In this document: piece by piece, positions 1-12,469 of the stretch
Layout of the letters: every line of letters begins with the position of its first letter
Position numbering within the stretch: position 1 is the stretch's first letter
Assembly (NCBI GenBank): GCA_026225945.1
Contig: JAMJFZ010000107.1
Span: 46,862,501-46,926,500 of the forward strand
Direction: 5' to 3'
Length of the DNA: 64,000 bases
From: Cricetomys ansorgei
Lineage: Eukaryota > Chordata > Mammalia > Rodentia > Nesomyidae
Translations under genes and position numbers: made by a program
The notes under the pieces: model-generated
Databases searched by the model: none
Told to the model about the DNA's origin: nothing
The model's input: the letters and a program-made list of their open reading frames with translations, nothing else

Positions 1-274
1 GATATAATAAGACATATAAGATAGAATTGTCTAATGGGGCTGAGAATATCCACAACATTTTTAATCTCTCCATAGAGGAGGAAAGAATTTTTTTCCCTCA
101 CCTATTTCTAAGTTCAAATGGTTATCATAAGATTAATAAGAGGCAAACATTCTGTTTTACCTATCTTATATGGCATAGGAGGATTCATGATGAAAGAAAA
201 ACTCATTTATTTTTATTTTCAGGTTTGATGAAGAGCAGACAGACATAGTGACATATAACTGGAAGAAAGCAGGT

Positions 275-653
275 GGTGTGGTTAATCTTAATTGTCAGCT
301 GAATTAGAATTACCATAGAAACATGCCACCTGGGTGTATCTAAGATAGGATTTCCCGAAAAGTTTGCATAACTGAAGAGGGAAGGTTCACTCTGAATATA
401 AGGGGCTCCACTCCATGGGGTCTCAGACTGCATAAAAAGGAGAAAGCAAGCCAAGCACTGGCATTCATCTCTCTCTGCTTCCTGTCTGTGAACACAACCT
501 GCCAGGCTGCCTCAAGATCCTGCTGCCACCATTTCCCCATATCATGAATGACACCCTCAGACTGTGAACAAAAATAAACCCTTCTTTCCTTAAGATGCTT
601 CTTTCAGATATCATATCAGAGCAAAAAAAATAAAAACAAAGTAACTAATACAG
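275..653 (+). repeat. Dispersed rodent repeat, family not named, copy A
   Basis: Runs from GGTTAATCTTAATTGTCAGC to CTTAAGATGCTTCTTTCAGA and AAGTAACTAATACAG. It has the same start and end blocks as the repeat at 17911-18282, and copies in antisense occur elsewhere in the window. Confidence 0.75.
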
Positions 654-1365
654 GGCATTTGGCCTGGTGGTGATAATCAGGGTGGGAGGTGCATTTAGCA
701 AAAACTTTTTGGTCATAATTATCTGTGTCTCCAGCAATAAGGATATATCCTGACTCTAGGTATTGAGACAGTACCTCTCATCACAGAGAGGTGGGAGCTG
801 GTTAAAAAGTAGCCTGCTCTCTTCTGTTTGCTCCAGTTCTACTTCTATCCCAAGGTGACATATCTTGAAAGAACGTATATTGGACTTCACCTTCCTCACT
901 TGGAATGTAGTAAATATTCAACAAAAATGTCAGGAACAGTGGGCGGATAAAGAATCAAGCCAGTTACTGGGTTTACGATAAACAGCAAAATCCAAGGAAT
1001 ATCATAAATGCTAATGTTTCTTGCCTTTTTCAGAACCACTAAGTAGCCACATAAAAAAAAAAAAATGCAATCCCATTGCTTTTCAGCAACCGTTAGTCAT
1101 GGCCTAGTAAATTATGATTGTCTCATCCACCCATATTCATCAGCCTTAAGTAGACAGATTTTACTCTCTCTCTCTCCTCAAAGAAGCAAATGTTTTCTTC
1201 CCAAGTGCTATCCAAATTAATGTGCTACAGTAATTCAATGCCCCCCCACTCAGGAAAAGCTAAGTATTAGTGTGAGGTCTCCCAAGATCTCACACATACA
1301 TACACAATCTCATAAGCACACAGTCACATGACAAATGATGACCTTAGAACAAACACATGGTATTT

Positions 1366-1594
1366 TTAAATATTTTTATTATTTTTAATTATGTGGGGGG
1401 GGGGGTGAGTAGGTACACTCGACTGGAGATTCCCACAGAGGTCAGAGGACTCAGATCACCGGGAGCTAAGCTATGGCCAGTTGTTAAGTAGGAGCTGCTC
1501 AACATAGGTAGTGGGAATTGAACTCCAGTCCCCAGCCCAGGTCCTCTGCAAAAGCAGTATGTACTCTTAACCACCGAGCTGTCTTTCCAGCACC
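1366..1594 (-). mobile_element. B3/B2 SINE, antisense
   Basis: Ends CTTAACCACCGAGCTGTCTT and CCAGCACC, the reverse complement of the tRNA-derived B2 head, preceded by a T-rich tail. A 12-nt G run near 1394 lies in the tail side. Confidence 0.8.
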
Positions 1595-1944
1595 GACAAC
1601 AGTAGTTTTTTTTTATTACTAGACTTGTTACTTGATTTTATGTCTGGATTATTTCCATGGTTTGTAAGAAAATAATTCATCTTTTAGAGACAATTACATC
1701 ATAGTCCTCACTACTTAAGAGTTTTTATTAAAGCCCCTCATATGAAAATGACCATCACACAACTTAATAACTGATTGATGGTGCACCTTATGTAGTATTT
1801 TCATGTTGCTTATCCTACTCTGAATCTTTTAAACAAGATCTCCTTCCAAGAAACTGCTAGAATATGACATCATTTTCCTTAGAAGTAACTTAGTTAGCTA
1901 CAGTCTCTGGACATGCTTTTCCCTCGACACCATAGTGTTTGGAT

Positions 1945-2115
1945 CCAAATTTTTTAACTTTTATTAGTGTATATTAGCTGAATAGCATAATGGGTTTCCT
2001 TATATTTTCATACATATTTGTTGTACTTTGATCATATTCCCCTTCGCCGTTACTGTTTCTTCTCCCCCTCCTAATTTTTAAAGTAGTTGATCCTACTACT
2101 TTTATTTTTTTTTCA
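1945..2115 (-). mobile_element. L1 3'-end fragment, antisense
   Basis: TTGTACTTTGATCATATTCC and CTTCTCCCCCTCCTAATTTT are characteristic of the reverse complement of rodent Lx/L1 3' ends. Confidence 0.5.
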
Positions 2116-3230
2116 GAAACAAATGTCATCTTAGCAAAATACTAAAATTTTACTGTTTTTGATCATAGCTTTCACTGTGATATGTACAGGTTTACATGTG
2201 TTTATAAGAACTAATACAGAAATGGTTTTTGTACATGGTGCCCAGTTCTGAAAAACTACAATCTGAGCAGAACCAAGAAACTGATCCTATGTGACTGAGC
2301 AATTATATCCCAATTTCCCAGTTTCATTAGACAGTAGATCCCCTTTTCCACAGAGGACACATTCCAAGAACTCCATAGGTACTCAAAACCATGGGTACAC
2401 TAAACCCCATAGCTAATGATAACTAATTTAGAATAGAATACTACAATATTCCATAATGACATTTATGGAAATGTGTTCTCTCTATAAAGAATCAAGACAG
2501 ATATTGATATTTTACTTTTTTTGACCTTGAGTAACTGAGACTAGAGGAAGCACAACTGTCAATAAAGAGAGCATATGTATTTACCTGTGTGGGCATATAA
2601 AAGTATTCATGTGTGGGTACACACTGCTCATACTGGATTCTATACAGCTTGATCACTAGAATATATTCACCACCACAGTTATTATGCTGAACAGTTATAC
2701 TCTCACAAGGTACCACTTATTTGGCCAACAACAGTACTGGGTTAGCTAGGAGATAGTGAAGAATTACATGAGTGTCTGGCATTCAGTTATCCACCCAAAT
2801 GTAATTTTAGGGTTTTCATTTTTGAATCCATGTTTCATTAACTGACACATCAAAAGGATCTGAACTACAACAGCAATTGTTTTAAATCAGAGTTTTGCTG
2901 TCAGCTGTACATCATTGTCAATACAGACAGAACTGGAACATTCTTAAGATGGAAAAATGTCAGTGACCAAGGCTTGCCAAGTGCTGGAGTCCCCAAGAAT
3001 AGTGGGTAGCTACAAATTACATGGGTCTTTGTTTTGGGCCTTGTTGCCATGTCTCCCAATCTCTATTCTATGTTATTCTGTCTTTTACCTTCTGTATTTC
3101 TTACAGGGAATGTTGACAAGTGAAAAAAAAAAGTCAAAATTGTCTGCTGTCCTCTTAATAACATAAGAATTTGAATGAAGATCCACAGTTAATGCGCTGT
3201 GCATGTAGGGAATCAAATGAGAGAAAAGAA

Positions 3231-3405
3231 GGGCTAGAGAGATGGCTCAGTGGTTAAGAGCACTGGCTGCTTTTCCAAAGGACCCAGGTTCAATTAATTC
3301 CCAGCACCCACATGGCAGCTCACAATGGCCTCTAACTCCAGTTCCAGGGTATCCAACACCCTCACACACACAGATATATATGAAGACAAAAAAAGCAATG
3401 CACAT
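3231..3405 (+). mobile_element. B2 SINE
   Basis: Starts GGGCTAGAGAGATGGCTCAG and TGGTTAAGAGCACTGGCTGC with the Pol III A/B boxes of B2, then the B2 body. Its 3' tail has expanded into a GAAA tract. Confidence 0.9.
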
Positions 3406-3406
3406 A

Positions 3407-3490
<84 letters not shown>

Positions 3491-3559
3491 AAAAAGAAAG
3501 AAAAAAGAAAGAGAAAGAAAGGAAGAAAGAAAGAAGGAAGGAAGAGGAAAAAAAGAAAA
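3406..3559 (+). repeat. (GAAA)n microsatellite
   Basis: About 20 uninterrupted GAAA units followed by impure GAAA/GGAA repeats, grown from the tail of the preceding B2. It produces false open frames on both strands. Confidence 0.95.
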
Positions 3560-3650
3560 TTCATGTAATTTATTTATCAAGAGAGAGAAAAAAGAAATGT
3601 CAGTAGCAGTACAAGTAAGTACACCTACATGAAGCAAGGAAGATTCTGAC

Positions 3651-3891
3651 ATTTTTTAATTTATTTTATTTTTTATGTAAACGGCTGTTTTGCCTGTGTG
3701 GCTTGCCTGTGTTCACCATGTGCACACGTGGTATCCCAAGGAGGTCAGAAGAGTATGTTGGATTCCCTAGAACTGGGGTCACAGATGGTTGTGGGCAACC
3801 ATGGGGTTGCTGGAAATCAAACCCAGATCTTCAGGAAGAGCAGCCAGTTAAGAGCAGCTACTCTTAAGTACTGAGCCATCTCTCTAGCCCC
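3651..3891 (-). mobile_element. B2/B3 SINE, antisense
   Basis: Ends TACTGAGCCATCTCTCTAGC then CCC, the inverse of a B2 head. It contains GGTTGTGGGCAACCATGGGG and TCAAACCCAGATCTTCAGGA body motifs. Confidence 0.88.
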
Positions 3892-6220
3892 AATAGTGGC
3901 AATTTTTAAATGGAGAACTTAAGAAAAAGAGCAAGCCTTTATCTTATACTCTTCAGCCCTCCAATCATGGGTTGCTCAGGTGTTGTAAACCTGGAGTAAA
4001 GAGGAAATCGACCTGTCTCTGCATCGAAGGCATTTCTACATGTCCCATCTGGGAAGACTAGGGCAGGGCACTTCCACCACAGAGGTTGCCTCAGGTGCAC
4101 TTCCTGGAGTAACATCCGCTGTGACAATTCAGGACTACTTTTATATGTATCCAGTTCTTAACTGGATGAGACTAGCCCCTGTTTTGCCATTCCATGTATG
4201 GACTTATTCAGTCTGCTGACACCAGTAAAACTTAGACACAAAATCATTCTCTACCAATCTGTTACAAAGGAACTCGACCATGCCTTAACACGCTTTGACC
4301 CAAGTCAATATCCTTTTCCAGCTGCTGTTTTCCACTCCTTAAAATCATAACAAATCAAGGGGCTTTTCTTCTTTCAGTAAATTATGAGAAAGTAATCACC
4401 ACACATGGCAGCCAGTGAATCTCATTAAGCTTTTTTGATGCAGTTAATGCTAATTCATAAAAAGAAAATATCCTAAATTCTGACTTTAACATAGATGAAA
4501 GTTCGTTGAATTCAATTCCACAATGTGGTGCTACATCTCTTTTGTCACAAGCATGGTGAAAGGGATTTGATTGATTGAATGAAAGAAAACAGAAGGAAAG
4601 GTTAAGTAATGGCATACTAAATTTGTTTGGGGGTGGGGGAGATTTTCTAGGATCCAGGGAATACTTTTGAACTTACTTTCCCCATCTTTATTAATGACTG
4701 TGGGGAGGAGAAGCAAATAGCATCTTAATAACCTCTGCAGGCAAGTCACAACATCCATCTGTACTGCGTTGTTAACATTCAGAGCTGAGAAATGAAACCA
4801 AGTAATACAGTCAGATTAGAAATGGAGGGAGGCAATAAAAATAAGATCCAGACTAGTAAGCTAATATCTCTGCAGGGAGTGTTATAAAACACCTTTATGT
4901 AATGGAAGGAAGGTCCTTGTAAAGGTATAATGGCAGAAGAGACACAGAACTATTATAAGAAACTAAAAGGGGATTTACTATGTGCACTGACAGCCAAAAG
5001 AGAAGTGACTGGAGTGTGTGTGTGGTAGGGAAAGGCAGCAAGAGAAGTGAAAAAGAAGCCTTGGGAGGAAAGGAGTGAACCTGTGCCATAGTGCAATACT
5101 TCGTTCTCAGAACTCACTGGGGGGTTGGGGGACAAAATACGTTGAGGAGGCAGAAAAACAATAAGAATCAAATGACTCTGAGTAATTATGGAAAGATGGG
5201 AGAAATCAGACCTGCATGGTTTGCCTAAATAATCGCTTTGGAGAGATCAACTAGCTACATATATTTAGAGATGAGCAACACTAAACACACACGTGCGTAC
5301 ACACACACAAAGGCTAAAGAGATAAAGAAGTAAATGATATGAGAAAAAGTTATGGTGACTTTGTTTATATTTGGCCATCAAAGTACATCATGGGAGAACT
5401 CTAAAATCTTGTATTACTTGAAATTGAAGGGAAGGGTAGTTGGAGAATTGAAATTATAAATGCTTCCTTTTTCCTAAATAAGGATACATTTTTCCTTACT
5501 CTTTGTTCCTATTCTAAACATCCATTTACTCAACCCCCTGTTGGAACTGTATAAGAAATACTTAAACTCCCATCAATACTCTTTAAATGGAATATTTGGG
5601 GTTTAGGATACAGTTAGTAGAATACTTGCCAACCATATAAAAAGCTCTGGTGTGATCCTCTGAACTCCATAAATGGGAAATGCTGGCACTTGTCCATAGA
5701 ACAGCACTCATGAGACAAAGGCAGGAAGATCAGAAATTCAGGGTTATCCTTAGCCATGTAGTGAATTAAAAGCCAACCTAGGTTACAATGAGCTCCTGTG
5801 CCAATACAAAACCAGAATGGCTGACATTTACTCTTTAATGCTTGTCAGCTAAGATTTACTCAACATCTAATACTAAGGTGACATTAATTTCATATTTAGT
5901 TTCCAACAAGACAGAAAAAGGTTTAGCCCTGTGGAAATTTTATCATTGGGCACAAAGAATACTCATACTAAAGATTGAAAAGGTACGGGTGCTTTCTTTC
6001 CTTTAGGTCCACTTTCAGCTTTCCTGTCCAAAGCTACATGAGGTAGTCCAAATCTTTGCTTTCTCATATGCCTCCAGAGATAACAAAAATGGAATTCAAT
6101 CAAGCCAGTTTGCATTAGAACCTCTGTTGTACTTACATCCATGGCCCAGTCATACTCATAAGTAATCTGAATTCTTCTTGGAATTTGGAAGCATGTATAT
6201 ACGATAGAAGTAATGCACAC
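3892..6220. other. Intergenic sequence, no gene seen
   Basis: Unassigned AT-rich sequence interrupted by one old SINE. Open frames of 60-120 codons show no family resemblance or splice context. Confidence 0.7.
5598..5812 (+). mobile_element. Old composite SINE (B4/ID-type)
   Basis: An ID-like head (GGATACAGTTAGTAGAATACTTGCC across about 5606-5630) precedes a B1-derived body with ATGAGACAAAGGCAGGAAGA and AGCCAACCTAGGTTACAATG. Confidence 0.5.
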
Positions 6221-6340
6221 GGAGCTGGTGGGACAGCTGCTAAGGTGCCTGCCACCAAAACTGAAGACCTGAGTTCCATCGCCAGAACCCACGTGGTGGA
6301 AGAGGAGTGCCGTCTCCAGCAAGTGGTCAGGAATGACTCC
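6221..6340 (+). mobile_element. B3/B2 SINE fragment
   Basis: GGAGCTGGTGGGACAGCTGC to AGAACCCACGTGGTGGAAGA has the layout of a diverged B3 head and body. Confidence 0.55.
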
Positions 6341-6832
6341 TCTTACATTAAGGGAATAATTAAGCAGAGGCCTGGATAAGGAGAGGACCCTGAGTCATAC
6401 TGATGGCTAACGGAAAGGCACTCCAGACAAAAGGCACCTAAATGCCAAGTCCCCGGAGCAGAAGCACATCAGCCTGACATCTCTGAGGGCTGCGTTTGGA
6501 AATGGGAATATTTGGCTTTGTTGGATAGTTCTTCCATTCCTTGGTTTCTGTTACTCTCTCTGGATCTAAGAACGTGTGTGCCTGTGGGTTGCCTTTTAGG
6601 GAGTGCTTCTACAGATTGGTGTGTGGCCGAGAGGAATGGAGATGGGCTAGGAAATAAAATCGAGAGGGGTTTCAGGAAAGAGCTAAGGGACTCCTGTCCA
6701 CATCAAGAGGTTGGGTCCTGAAGGAGTTGTATGTGGTGATCATGCAAGTAGTTTACAATAAAACAAAGAACAATCCAGAAAGACTGGGATGAAAGGGCTA
6801 GGGGGACCCTGGGTCTGAACTACAAGTTAGAG

Positions 6833-7054
6833 CAGTGGTTCTCAACCTTCCAAATGCTCTGTGACCCTTTAATACAGTCCCTCATGTGTGGTGACCCCCA
6901 ACTATAAAATTATTTTCATTGCTACTTTGTAACTAATTCCGCTACTGTTATGAATTGTAATGTAAATATTTGATGTGCAGATGGTCTTAGACAACACCTA
7001 TGAAAAGGTCATTCACCCCTCAAAGGGTCTTGACCCACAGGTTGAGAATCACTG
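6833..7054. mobile_element. URR1-type hAT non-autonomous DNA transposon
   Basis: The 222-bp element starts CAGTGGTTCTCAACCTT and ends AGGTTGAGAATCACTG, giving about 16-bp terminal inverted repeats with one mismatch. The interior (GTGACCCCCAACTATAAAAT, TTGACCCACAGGTTGAG) matches the rodent URR1 family as I know it. Target-site duplications are not clear. Confidence 0.88.
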
Positions 7055-7144
7055 AGAGTATCTAGTAACTGGCATTGAGGTGGGAGCAGGGCATTACAAG
7101 CAGGTTGTTACCACGCTGAGGGTGAGAATGGAAGCTCATAATGG

Positions 7145-7420
7145 AGGACAGGAAGGATAATGTGACTCACCTACCTGAGTCCCTGCCAGATGTAGCCACT
7201 GAGGATCCTGGGTTGAGAGTGTTTCTAGATATTATATCTGCAGCTGACACAAAGGACTGGGAATGGGCTAGAAGGGAGAGCTGAGAAAGTCCATAGGAAG
7301 GAGGAAAGCTGGGTCCACACCAAGGATCAGGGGAGTTCCCAGGGAATTGAGGTAGAATGAGAAGAGAAGTACCTGCAAGGAGTCTGCCATAGGGCTCAGG
7401 ATGAGACTGGAGAGATTGTA
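7145..7420 (-). mobile_element. Antisense L1 5'-UTR fragment
   Basis: CTGCCAGATGTAGCCACTGA near 7183 and the following 150 bp align by eye to the stretch beginning CTGCCAGGTGTGGCCACTGG near 40717, including a GGAGGGAGGAAAG-like block. Both are in the same orientation, so both derive from the same L1 5' region. Confidence 0.55.
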
Positions 7421-8289
7421 ATGGAGAAAGAAAATTAAAATTGCCTGAAGAGTTATTTAGAAGGCAATTGAACAGTAACATCACATCCATCTAGCAACAC
7501 AACGGCAGTAGCTTCCCACTAAGGTCTGTGACCTCTCCAACTACAACCTGTCACCATATTTACAGCACCTGGCATATATTCCCACCTGAGGAGGGGGCAC
7601 CAAATCCAAACAGAAAACAGTTGGTTATCCCTATAACAGATTTGCCACTATTGTACCAGTATTCTTCCGCAAAGTAAGACTGTTGATAACAATTCTCCTG
7701 AAGAAGCTTGCATAGCACTTTCAGCACTATAAGGGCTAGCCAGCAGGGAAGAAACCTCCATTCTAGTTACATCTTGATTTCTCTGTCTCATGTGACAAAA
7801 ACATGTGTCATCTTTAGCAATAGTGTCTTAGCAACTACTTTAGTGACCACCAAGAGCAGCAGCAAATGCTTGTATTGTTTTTAGTTTATGATAATCTATT
7901 ACATCAACTAATGAAAACCAGGAAGGATGAATTTGGGCCTCAAAGTTCAAGAAAATTACTTGTCTCTTTGGAAAAGGTGAATCAGTATTTCCCATGGTTT
8001 TATATAATCCTTCAGAATGATGGGCTACAAAACAAATGTGCTTCTATTTATTGATCTGCACTTCAACAGATTAAAAATGTAAATTAAATCTTTCTACATT
8101 CCTAAAACATTGGTGCACTCAATTTCTAGTCCACCTAAAAGTGTAATCAAAGAAATTATGCTGTTCCAAGAGAACAACAAAATTCCATGTGCTTTATAAC
8201 AGCTTCATAATTAAAAAGCACATGCTTTCTACAGTCATCCAATATTTTACATGACATAGTTATAATAACAAAGTGCTAACAATATTAGA

Positions 8290-8411
8290 GGCAGGTGTAA
8301 TGTCACATGCCTACATTTCCAGCCTTTAAAGGCAGATATTGGAGAATTCAAATTCAAAGCCCACCTTGTCTACATAGTAGGAATCTGTCTCATAAACAAA
8401 CAAACAAACAA
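8290..8411 (+). mobile_element. Diverged B1-like SINE
   Basis: GCAGGTGTAATGTCACATGC, AAAGCCCACCTTGTCTACAT and GGAATCTGTCTCATAAACAA are degraded B1 landmarks. It ends in a short CAAA tract. Confidence 0.55.
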
Positions 8412-9039
8412 TGAGAACAAATATATATTAGGCCTCAGTTTATAAAATACTTCATCTCACCACCATTTTAAGAGAGCTCCATGACTAATCTGGTGCATCA
8501 TTACAGGTTATTAAGCTATATTTCAAAGAGTACATTTATTAGAACAGATCACAGTTCAGATACCTGACTTCTGCTGCAAGCTTCATCCTCGGAATGGTTG
8601 TTCATTGTCATCTGATCTGGAAGTTTTAGGAGGCAGGCCATCCCTTCTGGAAGCAATGGGTTGCTGCTCTATGGCTCTGAATCCTGTAATGGAGGCAAAG
8701 GGTTATAACCTATTTCAATCATATATTTGTTATGAAACTCCAATGAGTTTTGTCTCATATTGTTAGAGAGAGAAATGAAATAGAAATTCCAGCTGGTGTT
8801 AGGTAGAAGATGTAGCCTTAATAAAATGTCTCCTGTGGCTGCATAAAAAATTCTATTTCTTCTTCACAGCTTATTCAGATAACACCTCCTCTATTATGCC
8901 TTCTATTTGCCCCTCAGATATGCTTGGTGATAATATCCTCCTCCCACTTAGGAGGTGTGATGCCTTCTCTGAGGTGAGATACTCAAAGCTTGTGTAGAAA
9001 TTGAGGTCATGTAGACAAGAATGTCCCAATTCATTTTTG

Positions 9040-9420
9040 CTTGTTTTTTTTATTTTTGAAATTATAATATAATTACCACATTTCTCCTTTCCCTTTCCTG
9101 CTTCTATACCTTCCCATAATATTCCTCCCTTCTCTCTTTTAAATTCATAATCTCATTTTTATTAACTGTTATCACATGCATATTGTATATACATATATAT
9201 CCTTACATGCAACCTGCTCAGTTTGGATACTGTTTCATGAATGTATGTTTTCATCAATTGGCATGTTCTTCCCTGAAGAAAGACTATTTCTATCTCTCAG
9301 CATTCTTTAAGTTGCCTGTAGTTCTTTGTGTAGGGTTGAAGCCCCATGGACTTTTCCCTGTCTTCTTTGGAATGTCTATTGGTGCATATTGGTGAGACTC
9401 AGCTAGAGAAGATCGTTTTT
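9040..9420 (-). mobile_element. L1 3'-end fragment, antisense
   Basis: T-rich lead, then ATAATATAATTACCACATTT and CTTTCCCTTTCCTGCTTCTA, resembling the reverse complement of an old rodent L1 3' UTR. Confidence 0.45.
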
Positions 9421-10786
9421 CTTCAGGTATATAGCCACTGGTAAGTTGCCTATGATCTAGTAAATAACCTCAGGCATTAAATATTCTCACACCCATGGAT
9501 TTTAAAAAAAGCATTGCTTACTATTACTCTGACCTGCATCACTTTCCTCACGGCCTTCCAGGAGCCTACAGCTCATAGTTGCCATTCTCTGATTTCTTAA
9601 CATTGTGTTGCAGTTCCTTGTTCTCAAATTTAGAACTTGGCTGAGTGTCTAAATTCTGATAAATCAGACCTCAGAGCTAATCTTTGATGTGAACTCGAGG
9701 CAGAAAGGAGGAAAAGGCAGAAAGTTAGTACACTAGATTTGTACACAACTGTGGTTCATTCAACAACCCGTATATGACATGTGTGTCACTATACTCCAAA
9801 TGCTGAGGCTCAAAGAGACTAAGTAAGTTTCCCAAGACCTCCCATACACTTGAGAACACAGCCTGGATTCTGAACATGTATGAGATTCTGAAGTTCATGC
9901 TGAACAGTATGTGAATCAGCACAACCAAGTTCCCTTTAGAGCACAACACTATCCCTGAGGTCGATTCCAGTAAAGGAATTTTTGAACTGTTTTAGGAGCA
10001 GTAGATACATCATGAGAAAGAATTAATATATTCTCATAGTCTCCCCATTTAGACAAATTTAAGTTGGACACAAATATAAAGAAAGGAGGTCACAAAGGGA
10101 GAAAAGACACAAAGTAGGGCTAAGGTTTGCATGAGTTGAACAGAACAGATAACATTAAGGACTCTTTTTTTCAGACAAATTCAATAAAGATGTCCATTTC
10201 TTTTATCTAAGATCAACTTGAAAACTTTGCCCCTCCCATCTCCAGTGCCTTTGTATGTGCTCTAGCATATAATTGAACTTTATATCCTCTGGCAAAGATT
10301 TCTTTGGATTTTTTTTTAATATTCAAAGCAAGCATAAGCAGAATTTCAGCAATTCTCTATATATTTGCTGTTTTCAAGAGAAAGTTCCATGAAACTCTGA
10401 AGACCTTAATTATTAGGGGGATGAAAAATTCATGCTTTGCTCTGGTGGAGCAAAACCTTGGCAGGGTGAGAGCCACCTTCCAAGTGCAGTGGTGAAGTTC
10501 CCATTCTGCTGTCTCAGATGAATTGCTTTCATTTCACTGTTTGCTTATCCTCAGTAAGGATGCCAGATTGATTTAAGCTGTTTGTAATGCCTTGAAGGCA
10601 GAGGATGTTGTAGCATTGAGTGACCTCACAACATACTATTGCTTATCTAAAGCAGAATCTTGTCATAACATAAATGTCAACAGAAAATATTCTGCTTCTT
10701 TTCACATATTAATTTTGCTCAAGAATACAAAAAGTAAGCATAAGAAATGTCAATGCAGAGTTGATGCTTATGTGCATTTTCTTTTA

Positions 10787-10971
10787 GGATTTTTATTTAT
10801 GTATATATGCGTGTTTTGTGTGTATGTGTCCATGAGTGCAGTACTAGTAGAGGCCAGAAGAGGGTGTCAAAACCCCTGGCGCTAGAGTGATAGACACGTA
10901 AGTGCTAAGAACTCCTAGTCCTATGAAAGATCAGCAAGCTCTTGTAATCACTGAGTCCTCTCTCCAGCACC
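10787..10971 (-). mobile_element. B3 SINE, antisense
   Basis: TTTATTTATGTATATATGCG tail, AGTAGAGGCCAGAAGAGGGT body, and GAGTCCTCTCTCCAGCAC at the inverted head. Confidence 0.75.
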
Positions 10972-11957
10972 CTTACAAGTGTTTTCCAACCTGCAGGTAG
11001 CAACACTTCCTTTAATTCCTGATTCCAAGTCTCAGACCACAGCAACAAAGTATCAAAACATCTATTTGCAACGTGTAGTCAGGACTTTGAATTTTTAAAA
11101 AAAAAAATCTATTTTCTCCATAATCATAAAATGGCATCAAGGAAGGTCTCTTGACATTAAAAATAATGATCAATGAAAAAATGATTCTTCTTCCATTTAC
11201 ATAAACAGTTGGGAAACTGAGTAAAAGTTCTTCCTTATGCCACCACGCTACTTTCCTCGGAGTTAACAGAAAATGTATATAGCATTGCACAGAGCTTTAA
11301 AGCTTTGATGGATTTAAATACAGACATCAAAATCTATTGTTTCCCAGTAATCAAAATGCCAGTCATAGAAATCCCACATGGGAAAAACACATCTAGAGAT
11401 ATATGATCTCCTTACACATTGTAAATTCCAACATTCTTATCACTCTGTCCAGACTCAGTTATATTAGCATACAAAGAAACTTTCCTAAAAGTTAAGCCTT
11501 CTTTCCTCTTTCATTCCCTGTTCCTATAAAAAAGAGAGAGAGAGAGACACAGATGAGCACTGGTTCCTTTCTCTCTAATATTAATTCCTAAGAAACAAAA
11601 GGTGAGTGGCAGAAAAGCAGATGCTTGTCTTCTATGCATCCCACACTGGGTTCTATGCAGAGTTACAGGAATGAGAGGGCTGAAATGATTTCTCTGCTGT
11701 AGGAGTTTATAATCTAGAGTCAAAGCAAATATAAAATGTTAGTATGTTCTAAAGAAAGATCAAAATACAAGAGAAAATATTAGAAATCTGGACATGGACA
11801 GGTATTTCAGTAGGAATAAAGCAATGTTGCCTTATGTGATCACAGGAACATCTGACCCCTCTAGATGTTAGCCATGGGCTCCTTTCTCATTCTTTATGTC
11901 ATATCAGCCTCTTTCCCCAGACTTAAACTGATTTATTCAATCAAAACATATATTCAT

Positions 11958-12108
11958 TGCATCTGGTCATAATGGCACTTGCCTTTAATGCCAGCACTCA
12001 GGAAGCAGAAGCAGGCAGATCTCTGTGATTCTGAGACCAGCCTGGTCTACATAGCAAGATCCAGGCCAGTCAATGCTACATAGTGAAACCCTATCTCAAA
12101 AAGGAAAG
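11958..12108 (+). mobile_element. B1 SINE, diverged
   Basis: GCCTTTAATGCCAGCACTCA, GGAAGCAGAAGCAGGCAGAT and CTACATAGCAAGATCCAGGC follow B1 order. A TA/TG-rich tract follows. Confidence 0.85.
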
Positions 12109-12120
12109 AAAAAGGAAAAC

Positions 12121-12243
12121 TATATATGCATGTAAATATATACATCTGTATGTGTGTATATGTGTACACATATACATATATGTATATATACATCTGTATA
12201 TGTATGTGTGTATATTGCATATGTGTATATATGTATGCATATA
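12121..12243 (+). repeat. TA/TG-rich low-complexity tract
   Basis: Imperfect alternating TATATG/TGTATA units following the B1 tail. Confidence 0.85.
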
Positions 12244-12469
12244 AATCTTCCTATTATCTAAGCACTATTGTTAACAGCTAAAATGTAGTATTGATAAAAA
12301 CAAAAGCATTTATTCACAAACATTACACTTCAGTGGGGAATCATCAAACAAGTAAACAGGTCCAGACCAATCACAGCAGACTAATCATAGCAGCACATCT
12401 GGCAGGAGACTGAGCACCAAACTGTGTGTGTTTACTTGTTTGCAAGCACATAAGGGCATGGCATTAAGT

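Larger units (their letters stand above)
654..3230. other. Intergenic sequence, no gene seen
   Basis: Apart from the antisense SINE and L1 piece listed separately, this AT-rich stretch has only short open frames without recognisable protein features. Confidence 0.7.
7421..11957. other. Intergenic sequence, no gene seen
   Basis: Outside the SINE and L1 pieces listed, nothing is recognised. A small GAGA run lies at about 11533-11546. Confidence 0.65.

Noticed and set aside
3231..3300. tRNA-like sequence with A and B boxes
   Set aside because: This is the tRNA-derived head of a B2 SINE, as are the similar heads elsewhere in the window. No genuine tRNA gene was seen.
3406..3559. Regular repeats considered as a CRISPR-like array
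   Set aside because: The unit is 4 bp with no spacers; the organism is a mammal. The 54-bp repeats in the ERV leader also have no spacers.
3242..3652. Lysine-rich and FLS-repeat open frames on both strands
   Set aside because: They are translations of a GAAA microsatellite with B2 sequence. The same applies to the frames at 26844-27137.
5963..6379. 119-codon antisense and 64-codon sense frames
   Set aside because: Both overlap a B3-like SINE and have no recognisable protein features.
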